From positions 20,621 through 79,212 of the forward strand of contig JAADGG010000081.1 of the NCBI GenBank assembly GCA_013152485.1: DNA of 58,592 bases, read 5' to 3'. Of the stretch, positions 18,311-25,481 are shown in pieces; the stretch's first letter is position 1, and each line of letters begins with the position of its first letter. The stretch comes from Nitrospirota bacterium (GTDB lineage Bacteria; Nitrospirota; Thermodesulfovibrionia; Thermodesulfovibrionales; JdFR-85). The notes beneath the pieces are model-generated. The model was not told where the DNA came from. It saw only the letters and a list, made by a program, of their open reading frames with translations, and did not search any database. A program made the position numbers and the translations under genes.

Positions 18311-19513
18311 ATGACAGGTTTTTGCAGGATGATGCTGGTTGTGTTGTCTTTACTTCTGCTGACAACGGAGGCCTATGCAGCCGAGTTCGTGACGCTGGGA
18401 CCGAGGGCGATGGGCATGGGAGGAGCCCATGTCGCCGTTTCATCGGATGCCACGGCGATCCACTGGAATCCCGCGGGGCTGAGTGCGCAGCAGAGGACGA
18501 CCGATCTCAGGGCACACCTGGGTGTTGTCGCCAAGGACCGCAGCAAGTTTGCCGACCTATGGAACGACATCGATGAAATCCTCGCCGGAAGGGCGATAAA
18601 CGACCCGAGCTTCTATGCCGACTCGGCAGACGTCGAACGACTGGTGGATATCCTCCGCCGGCTGGATGAGCGCAATGTCAGCATGGATCTCAACGGCGAG
18701 GCCGGGGCCGTTGCCAGCGCCAACATAAGGGGTTTTGCCATAGCGGCCGGCGTAACAGGCATAGGCTACGCAAACGCCGTACCGAGACTCGACCTTGTGA
18801 ACGTCAAGGCGCTTCCTCCGTTCTTCGACTCACAGTCCATCGCAAACAACAAGTCGGAAATCGACCTTACGGCCCTGCAGACCATGGAATACAGTCTGAG
18901 CGTGGCGCACGGCTTCATCGGAGACACCCTTCATGTGGGGGGGACACTGAAACTCGTGGATGCCGCAACATACTTCTATACCATCTCTGCATTCAACACC
19001 AGCGATACCGACATAGTGGACGAGGTGCAAAGGAACAAGAGGACGGGCCAGGAGATAACCGGCGACATAGGCATAATCTGGATGCCCCTTGAGAAGCTGC
19101 GGGTTGGAGCCGTTGGGAAATACCTGACGGGACCCTCCTTTTCCTCTGCAAGAGGGGCACCCATAGAGATAGCTCCTCAGTTCAGGGCCGGAGCGGCCTT
19201 CCTGCCCTGGCGCGGCGCGACCGTTGCACTCGATATAGACCTCACTGAAAACGAGACCCTCACGCCGGGATACAGGGAACGGCAGGTCGCAGCAGGATTC
19301 GAGCAGGCATTCGGCACGCGTGGTAAGGTGTTGAGCGACCTCTTCACCGTGAGGGCCGGCGTATACAAGAACATTGCCGAAAGCGGGTCCAACTATGTAG
19401 GCACTGCAGGCATCGGGGTGGGACTCCTCGGGGCAAGGCTCGATATAGCCGGCGCATACGACTTTCAGAAGGAAGAGGTCGGCGCGAGTGCAAACATAGG
19501 GTTCCAGTGGTAG
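18311..19513 (+). CDS. TraF/PorV-like outer-membrane beta-barrel protein
   Basis: The start is the ATG at 18311, because AAAGGAGG ends 7 nt before it; an ATG at 18305 lies too close to that site. The 400-residue product has a signal peptide (residues 1-23, cleavage after TEAYA) followed by FVTLGPRAMGMGGAHVAVSSD and AIHWNPAGLS. This N-terminal pattern is typical of FadL-fold barrels of the TraF_2/PorV group, and the rest is amphipathic beta strand ending in W. The family sits in the outer membrane; cargo is unknown. The TraF name does not imply conjugation, since no transfer genes are nearby. Confidence 0.75.
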   Translation: MTGFCRMMLVVLSLLLLTTEAYAAEFVTLGPRAMGMGGAHVAVSSDATAIHWNPAGLSAQQRTTDLRAHLGVVAKDRSKFADLWNDIDEILAGRAINDPSFYADSADVERLVDILRRLDERNVSMDLNGEAGAVASANIRGFAIAAGVTGIGYANAVPRLDLVNVKALPPFFDSQSIANNKSEIDLTALQTMEYSLSVAHGFIGDTLHVGGTLKLVDAATYFYTISAFNTSDTDIVDEVQRNKRTGQEITGDIGIIWMPLEKLRVGAVGKYLTGPSFSSARGAPIEIAPQFRAGAAFLPWRGATVALDIDLTENETLTPGYRERQVAAGFEQAFGTRGKVLSDLFTVRAGVYKNIAESGSNYVGTAGIGVGLLGARLDIAGAYDFQKEEVGASANIGFQW

Positions 19514-19551
19514 GCCAGACTCGGCACTCTCCTGCCGCAGAGCGGATGCGG

Positions 19552-21066
19552 TCAGTCCACCCTCATCTCTCCGAGGAGATACCAGCCCGTGCCGGTCCTT
19601 TCACCCAGGACGGCAAGATTCAGAGCCGGTACGTTATTCAGTGTGGAGTCAATGATTGCGCATCCGAGCCTGTAGGTTCCGGCCGGCACCGATTCATCGA
19701 TGACGGCCTCCAGCGTGTACGTGTAGCGTCCACCCTCCACCCAGTCGGAGGGCTCGGCGAGTCCGTCTACGGCCATGAATGCAACGCGGTCTGTTCCAGG
19801 CTCGATCAGGGCGAAGGCGACCTTGTACTTGTAGTTCCACTGCGGCTTGTTGTTCGGCAGCACCCCGACACCGGAGTTCTTCCACACGTGTGATATGGTG
19901 ATCCTGCCGCCCCGTACGGCCGTGTCGGGATATGTAACCTCCACGGGAACCAAACGGTATCCTCCCCTGACGATAAATTCCCTCACCAGGTCGGGTGCCT
20001 CGGAAAACCATGCCTCGGCGTCTTCAGGTATGCGGAGGTCGAGGGTGTTTGCGTGTAGAGACAATGCATCATTGAGGACGGCCTCGAGCGCATCTCTGAG
20101 CGTGTCATAGTCATCCGCCCACCTCCGCCGGGATTGCAGGTACTGATAAACGTTCTCCCCGTAGAAGGGGACATCCGGAAAGTGGCTGCGGATCCTCTCC
20201 TTGTCGGCCTCTGTAAACCAGTACGGCAGCCCGAGGGTGTCCTTACGTATTACGTAGCCGTATTCTTCTATGGCTACTGCATCTATGGCGTCGAGTCCGA
20301 ATCCCGTAGAGCTCTTGTTGTACTGCACCCCCAGAAGGACCCGGTCGAAGTTTTTCGAATACGCTCCTGAGATCCATCGAAGCACGCCGTAGACGTCATC
20401 TCCCAGGAGCTTGAGACGGTTGCCCTCACCCCAACGTCCAAGTCCGTTGCCGTCAATGAAATCGACCGTCAGGGGATCATTGTATCTCCTGCCGAAGGCG
20501 TCAAGGAACCGGGAGAACTTCTCCTGGAAGACAGGGTCGTCGACATAAGGGTCCCACCGACCACTGTCTGCGTTCACGACCCCTTGAGCCCCTGCCTCTC
20601 TCACAAACCCCGGCGTTGCCTGACGGTAAGAGCCTTCGCTGTCGACATAGACGCGGAATGCAAGCCTCAGCCCCCGGGAAAGCGCCCCCTGCACGAGATC
20701 CTTGAAGTTCTGGTCGGTTTCCCATGCATAAACACCCTCCTCCGGTTCGAGCTGTGACCAGGGAAGCCTTACATAAAATATGCTCGCACTCCGCGCATAT
20801 CTGTCCTGACTCGTCCAGTACGCGTCGGCCTGCGGGAAGCCGGCAAAGGCATCGGCGTACAGCACCCACCCCATAGCCGGATTCCTGACCAGGCCCGTCA
20901 GGTCCTCCTCCGGCTGAACCGTTACATACCGAACCTCGACCGCCTCCTGCGTCCCGGCTGCATCCTGAGAGTCGATATCAGGGCTGCAGCCGGGCAGCAC
21001 CATGAGCGCCGACAGTAACAGCGAGACCACCCCTGCTCCTGCGGCGAACCACGTCCTCCCACCCAT
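19552..21066 (-). CDS. Lipoprotein with glycoside-hydrolase-like domain and DUF4832-like C-terminus
   Basis: A 504-residue protein with a lipoprotein signal (LMVLPGC, Cys27). Residues about 55-350 look like a TIM-barrel glycoside hydrolase: NPAMGWVLY, FYVRLPWSQLEPEEGVYAW (as in GH42/GH-A enzymes) and VDFIDGNGLGRWGEGNRL. The last 130 residues (GGYRLVPVEVTYPDTAVRGG to the end) resemble a DUF4832-type beta-sandwich with NSGVGVLPNN and GTYRLGCAIID. Substrate and activity are unknown, and I cannot identify a definite pair of catalytic Glu residues. It is convergent with the outer-membrane protein gene, 38 bp apart. Confidence 0.65.
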   Translation of the reverse strand: MGGRTWFAAGAGVVSLLLSALMVLPGCSPDIDSQDAAGTQEAVEVRYVTVQPEEDLTGLVRNPAMGWVLYADAFAGFPQADAYWTSQDRYARSASIFYVRLPWSQLEPEEGVYAWETDQNFKDLVQGALSRGLRLAFRVYVDSEGSYRQATPGFVREAGAQGVVNADSGRWDPYVDDPVFQEKFSRFLDAFGRRYNDPLTVDFIDGNGLGRWGEGNRLKLLGDDVYGVLRWISGAYSKNFDRVLLGVQYNKSSTGFGLDAIDAVAIEEYGYVIRKDTLGLPYWFTEADKERIRSHFPDVPFYGENVYQYLQSRRRWADDYDTLRDALEAVLNDALSLHANTLDLRIPEDAEAWFSEAPDLVREFIVRGGYRLVPVEVTYPDTAVRGGRITISHVWKNSGVGVLPNNKPQWNYKYKVAFALIEPGTDRVAFMAVDGLAEPSDWVEGGRYTYTLEAVIDESVPAGTYRLGCAIIDSTLNNVPALNLAVLGERTGTGWYLLGEMRVD

Positions 21067-21095
21067 GACCAGTCACCTCCGGAATTCCACTATAG

Positions 21096-21123
21096 ACTAT
21101 AATGTATCACCTCAGGTTGTCAA
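21096..21123 (-). promoter_or_regulatory. Promoter of the GH-like lipoprotein gene
   Basis: On the minus strand TTGACA (21123-21118) is followed after 16 bp by TATAGT (21101-21096). A strong ribosome binding site, GGAGGTGA, lies just before the ATG at 21066. Confidence 0.75.
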
Positions 21124-21172
21124 ACAGCAGGCATGGATGGCCGGGCACTCCGTGATTACGCATCCGGACTTG

Positions 21173-21202
21173 TTGACAGTACGGATTTTTTCTTGATATA
21201 CT
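21173..21202 (+). promoter_or_regulatory. Putative promoter of the chemosensory operon
   Basis: TTGACA (21173-21178), 18-bp spacer and TATACT (21197-21202) point at the cheY-cheA operon, which starts about 400 nt downstream. It is the best candidate in the spacer. A second TTGACA near 21390 lacks a convincing -10 element. Confidence 0.6.
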
Positions 21203-21605
21203 TTGACTGTGAAGCTATCTGAGCAAAGTTCAAGCTTTCCTGAAGAAACCGGATACTGCACAAACCACGGGATGGCAGACGCTTCACGGTTGTGAGGCAG
21301 ATTATGACTGATACAACGTCCTGCACACAGAGAGAAGGTCCCTTTCCTTCTGTTCGCCCTGAACTCCTTGCATTCAAACAAGAACATGCTTGACAGGAAC
21401 GTTTGCCGAAGATAACCGTTACCGGTTCATGTCTCAAGCCGGACCAACAGACAGGATTGAGGAGTCATTCATTACAGACGCACAGCATCCGTCAGGTTTC
21501 GAAGAGTCTGGTCGAGCACAGCAGATCGATCACGGAAGGCTCGCGGTTGAACAGCCTGCACCAAGGCAGCGGTCCATGAGAAAGACGGAAACCCGGAGGT
21601 GATCA
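21203..21605 (+). other. Long untranslated leader of the chemosensory operon
   Basis: About 400 nt without a credible gene lie between the promoter candidate and the first cheY. I see a small stem AGAAGG/CCTTCT near 21332-21350 and an imperfect AACCG/CGGTT repeat near 21415-21427, but no known riboswitch consensus. A 70-codon frame at 21390-21602 has no recognisable features and no ribosome binding site, so I do not call it a gene. Confidence 0.45.
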
Positions 21606-21977
21606 GTGAAGAACATACTCGTGGTAGAGGACTCCGAGTCTACACGTTCCATGATGAAGACCATTATAGAGGACCTTGGCGAGGATTACCATGTCTTTGA
21701 GGCCGGCACCGGTTTTGAAGCACTGAAGCTCCTTCCCGCAGAAGGGTTCAGCCTGATAATAACCGATATAAACATGCCCGACATAAACGGGATAGAGCTT
21801 ATCAACTTCGTAAAAAGTACGCCCCAGTATAAAGACATTCCCGTCATCATCGTCAGCACCGAAGGCTCGGAGGAAGACAAGGACAGGGGGCTGGCTCTCG
21901 GTGCGGAGGCCTACATCACGAAGCCTTTCAAGCCTGAAGAATTTCAGGAGAAGATCAGGGTGGTCTTGAATCCATGA
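21606..21977 (+). CDS. CheY-like single-domain response regulator
   Basis: A 123-residue receiver domain without an output domain. Visible motifs are the acidic pocket VVEDSEST, the phospho-acceptor Asp in LIITDINMPDINGIEL, the Ser/Thr in VIIVSTEGSEE and Lys in AYITKPFKPEEF. It probably accepts phosphate from CheA. The start is GTG, preceded by GGAGGTGATCA at good spacing. Its stop overlaps the cheA start by 4 bp. It is the first gene of the operon. Confidence 0.92.
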   Translation: MKNILVVEDSESTRSMMKTIIEDLGEDYHVFEAGTGFEALKLLPAEGFSLIITDINMPDINGIELINFVKSTPQYKDIPVIIVSTEGSEEDKDRGLALGAEAYITKPFKPEEFQEKIRVVLNP

Positions 21978-23938
21978 GTTCATCCAAAAAGGAGTTTGTC
22001 TCCGAGGCTGAAGAACTGCTCGAAGAGGCAGAGGAACACCTGATAGAGCTCCAGGAGTCTTCCGAGACAGGTGTTGATCCTGACACCGTCAACGCACTCT
22101 TCCGCTCCATCCACACACTCAAGGGGATCTCCGGACTCTTCGGGCAGGAAGGGCTCAAAGACCTAAGCCACGCCCTCGAGGAGATACTCGACGGTCTCAG
22201 ACGCGGCGATATAGAGCTCACCGACGAGATTATCGCGTTCCTGTTCAAAAACATCGATATCCTGAAGGGTCTGCTCAAAGACGCCGATGAGGGAAGACCT
22301 TCCGACACGGTCCGGTATCTTGAAGACATAAAAGAGTTCCGCAAGGGCATCACGAACCGCGCAGGAAAGGAGCCTCTCAGGGGTGTCATCGACGAGGCGA
22401 TACTGAATGTACTCTCCAGCTACGAAGAGCAGCGTTTGCGGGCCTGCATAGGGCAGAACAGGGGGATATTCATCGCAAGCGTCGTCTTCTCACTTGAAGA
22501 CTTCGACAAGAGACTATCCGAGCTCACGGACAAGATCAAGAAGGAAGGTGAACTGATATCGACGCTGCCTACATCGGAAGACATACCGCAGGACTCCATA
22601 GGCTTCAAGATCCTGTTCGCCTCCGACAGAAACTCCGACTCCCTCAAAACCGCCCTCGGTGTAGAGCCCGTACGGATCGCCGGAAAAAAGACGGCGGAAG
22701 AAAAGAGAGACACGCGCGCACCAGCCCCTTCACTCAGGAGCATCTCCACCACTGTAAGGGTGGACATAGAGAAACTCGACAGGATCCTCAACACGATAGG
22801 GGAGCTGTCGCTTACCAGAGGGGCCTTAAAGAGGATAGAACAGGAGCTTGCAGAGACCTACGGTCACTCGGAACTCGTCTTCGACATTCACCGGGCGACA
22901 CAGAGCCTTGAGAGGAGGCTCCACGAATTGCAGCAGCAGGTGCTGGAGGTCCGGATGGTGCCCATAGGACAGATATTCTCCCGGCTTGCCCAGATAGTGA
23001 GACGGTATTCCAGAGAGATAGGAAAGCCGGTCGACCTCGAGGTCTTCGGCGAGGAGACGGAACTGGACAAGTTCATAGCAGAAGAGATCGTAGATCCATT
23101 GATGCATATCGTAAGAAACGCCATGGACCATGGGATAGAGGGTCCAGAGGAACGGAAGGCCAAGGGAAAACCGGAAAAGGGAACCATGATCGTCAGGGCC
23201 TTCCAACGCGGCAACAGCGTGATAGTGGAGATAGAGGACGACGGCAGGGGGATAGACACGAAAGAGATACGGAGGAAGGCACTGGAGAAAGGAATCATCA
23301 CGGAGGAAACGGACTTGGACGACACGGAGCTGATAGGCTTCATATTCAGGGCCGGGTTCAGTACAAAAGAGACGGTGACGGAGGTATCGGGAAGGGGGGT
23401 CGGAATGGATGTGGTTAAGGAGAGGATTTCCTCCATCGGGGGTTTCGTGGACGTGAAGACCGAGAAAGACACATACACGCGGTTCTCTCTCACGATCCCC
23501 ATCACCCTCGCAATCATAAAGTCGCTCATGGTGAAGGTGGGTACCTACACGTTCGCCCTGCCCTTGTCTTCGATCGTGGAGACACTGACGGTCAACGGCG
23601 ATGCCCTGCAGATGATCGAGGGCAAGATGGTATACAACCTCAGGGGAGAGCTGTTGCCGGTCATGCCGGTGGCGGACCTCTTCGGCACGGGTCCGTACCG
23701 GGTGGAAGACGGATACATAGTGGTTTCCGGATACGGGGAACGGAGGGTCGGTCTCCTCGTGGACGAACTCATAGGCGGACAGGAAATAGTCATAAAGTCC
23801 CTCGGCGCATATTTCGAAGGACTGAAGGGCTTTGCAGGGGTCACAGAGGTCGGCAGGCACAACGCAATACTGGTATTGGACGTCGAGACACTGACAGAGG
23901 AGATCCTGCTGAGGCACAAGGGGTTGATCCATGTATAG
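21974..23938 (+). CDS. cheA: CheA chemosensory histidine kinase
   Basis: The 654-residue kinase begins with an HPt domain whose phosphorylated His is His47 (RSIHTLKGISGLFG). A divergent P2-like segment follows (about residues 130-240), then the dimerisation helices (VDIEKLDRILNTIGELSLTR), the HATPase domain with N box HIVRNAMDHGIE, G1 DDGRGID and G2 GRGVGMDVV, and a C-terminal CheW-like domain. There is no fused receiver. The middle segment (IASVVFSLEDFDKRLSELTD) resembles CheA proteins of pathways controlling other cellular functions rather than the E. coli flagellar CheA; this is inference. Confidence 0.95.
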   Translation: MSSSKKEFVSEAEELLEEAEEHLIELQESSETGVDPDTVNALFRSIHTLKGISGLFGQEGLKDLSHALEEILDGLRRGDIELTDEIIAFLFKNIDILKGLLKDADEGRPSDTVRYLEDIKEFRKGITNRAGKEPLRGVIDEAILNVLSSYEEQRLRACIGQNRGIFIASVVFSLEDFDKRLSELTDKIKKEGELISTLPTSEDIPQDSIGFKILFASDRNSDSLKTALGVEPVRIAGKKTAEEKRDTRAPAPSLRSISTTVRVDIEKLDRILNTIGELSLTRGALKRIEQELAETYGHSELVFDIHRATQSLERRLHELQQQVLEVRMVPIGQIFSRLAQIVRRYSREIGKPVDLEVFGEETELDKFIAEEIVDPLMHIVRNAMDHGIEGPEERKAKGKPEKGTMIVRAFQRGNSVIVEIEDDGRGIDTKEIRRKALEKGIITEETDLDDTELIGFIFRAGFSTKETVTEVSGRGVGMDVVKERISSIGGFVDVKTEKDTYTRFSLTIPITLAIIKSLMVKVGTYTFALPLSSIVETLTVNGDALQMIEGKMVYNLRGELLPVMPVADLFGTGPYRVEDGYIVVSGYGERRVGLLVDELIGGQEIVIKSLGAYFEGLKGFAGVTEVGRHNAILVLDVETLTEEILLRHKGLIHV

Positions 23939-24731
23939 GGAGTTCTACGGCCTGCGGGAGCACCCTTTCAGCAAGACTCCGGACCCTCGCTTTCTCTATC
24001 CGAGCAGGGCACACGAGGAAGCACTCGCAAGACTTCAGCACGTTGCGGAAGAAAGGGAGATAATGATGTTCACAGGCGACATAGGGTGCGGAAAGACCAT
24101 GCTCACAAGGGCGTTGATGGACTCTCTCGACGACAGCTATCGGATAGTCCTCATTCTCAACCCAAGACTGACGGCGAACCAGTTCTTGAGAACGGTTGCC
24201 CGCCGCATGGATGCAGCCCCTGCTTCAAACCACAAGGACGAACTCCTCGAGGCCGTTCACAGAAGGGTCTACGAGTATCACGAAAGCGGCATCACCCCGG
24301 TGATAATCATCGATGAGGCCCAGCTCATACCGAGAAGGGATACGTTTGAGGAAATCAGGCTCCTTACCAATTTCCAGCTCGACGAAACCAACCTCGTAAG
24401 CCTGATCTTCGTGGCACAACCGGACATTCTCAGGAGGATGCGACACAGGGCATATGCGCCTCTCAGACAGAGGATCGGGTTCTTTTATCATCTGCAGCCG
24501 CTGTCCGAGGGCGAAGTCTCTGAATACATCGATCACAGACTGCGTGTGTCTGGCAGGAAGACGAGGCTGTTTACCGATGAAGCGGTCAGCCTCATTCACA
24601 GGTACTCCGGCGGGATACCCAGGCTCATAAACAGCATTGCGGCCTCGGCACTGCTCGATGCATTCGCCGGGGAATCCCGACTGGTCGACAAAGACAACGT
24701 GATGGACGCAGTGGAGGAGCTCGGACTCTGA
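23931..24731 (+). CDS. ExeA/GspA-like AAA+ ATPase
   Basis: A 266-residue ATPase beginning MYREFYGLREHPFSKTPDP, the standard N-terminus of the ExeA/GspA family. Walker A is GDIGCGKT, Walker B is VIIIDEAQL, and YSGGIPRLINSIA is the sensor-2-like region. Relatives assist assembly of type II secretion secretins or act in DNA transposition regulation (TniB-like). It overlaps cheA by 8 bp and the next cheW by 1 bp, so it belongs to the chemosensory operon. Its role there is unknown; it lacks the C-terminal peptidoglycan-binding domain of full ExeA. Confidence 0.85.
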   Translation: MYREFYGLREHPFSKTPDPRFLYPSRAHEEALARLQHVAEEREIMMFTGDIGCGKTMLTRALMDSLDDSYRIVLILNPRLTANQFLRTVARRMDAAPASNHKDELLEAVHRRVYEYHESGITPVIIIDEAQLIPRRDTFEEIRLLTNFQLDETNLVSLIFVAQPDILRRMRHRAYAPLRQRIGFFYHLQPLSEGEVSEYIDHRLRVSGRKTRLFTDEAVSLIHRYSGGIPRLINSIAASALLDAFAGESRLVDKDNVMDAVEELGL

Positions 24732-25423
24732 TGGACATGGCGAAGATCAGGAAGAAGGCCGCACAGGCCGGATCCGGCGCTGAACCGCGGATCAAAGCGG
24801 AACCGAAGAAACCTCCGGCCGACGATGCTGCAGAGACCGGAGCCGCTGTCGGGGAAGACCCCGCGGCAGGACAAGGCAGCGCCGTCGGGCGCGGCGAGAC
24901 AGACAGCCAGGCTACACCGGAGGACTCCCCGGCCGAAGTCCGCGAACCCGAGATCGTACTGCTGTGTTTCAGGCTCGGCTCCGAGACACACGCCTTCCGT
25001 TTGCGGGACGTACAGGAGATCGCCCATCCGCCTGCGGTAACGCCGGTGCCGGGGACTCCGCCCTATGTAAGGGGGCTGAGCTCCCTACGCGGCAAGATGC
25101 TTCCGATCATCGATCTCAAGGCGCGTCTCAACATCACACCTGACGATGAGAGGCCCCCCGCAGCGGAGAGGGCCGCCCAACGGGCAAAGGTGATCATAGT
25201 CAGGGGACCAAAAGGGCCGATCGGTGTCCATGCAGACGGAATCATAGGGGTCAGACGGATGCCCGAAGCCGACCTCTCCCCTGCCCCCGCACACATCGAT
25301 GAAGAGGAGGCGAGGTTCATTGAGGGAGTCGTCATCTCCGAGGGAACGTTCGTGACCGTTCTTAGGGCTGAAGAAGCGCTCACGTTCAAGATAACCGGAA
25401 GGGTGCTTCCAGAAGTCCGCTGA
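24731..25423 (+). CDS. cheW: CheW-like adaptor with long charged N-terminal extension
   Basis: A 230-residue protein. Residues 1 to about 72 are low complexity, rich in Ala, Pro, Glu and Lys, and probably disordered. The CheW domain follows, with LLCFRLGSETHAFRLRDVQEI, PPYVRGLSSLRGKMLPIIDL and IGVHADGIIGVRRM. CheW domains bridge MCPs and CheA. The ATG overlaps the stop of the ExeA-like gene. The extension may hold another partner; that is inference. Confidence 0.9.
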   Translation: MDMAKIRKKAAQAGSGAEPRIKAEPKKPPADDAAETGAAVGEDPAAGQGSAVGRGETDSQATPEDSPAEVREPEIVLLCFRLGSETHAFRLRDVQEIAHPPAVTPVPGTPPYVRGLSSLRGKMLPIIDLKARLNITPDDERPPAAERAAQRAKVIIVRGPKGPIGVHADGIIGVRRMPEADLSPAPAHIDEEEARFIEGVVISEGTFVTVLRAEEALTFKITGRVLPEVR

Positions 25424-25481
25424 GTAGGTTATTATAGATAGATAATGCGCAGTCAGAGTCAAGCCCTTAAAGGAGAAGAGA

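Noticed and set aside
18311-19513. Evidence of a conjugative element because of the TraF-like domain
   Set aside because: The TraF_2/PorV family is widespread in outer membranes and no relaxase, coupling protein or pilus genes are nearby.
21390-21602. Small 70-codon frame in the leader of the chemosensory operon
   Set aside because: No ribosome binding site, no hydrophobic or repeat pattern and no known family; more likely untranslated leader.
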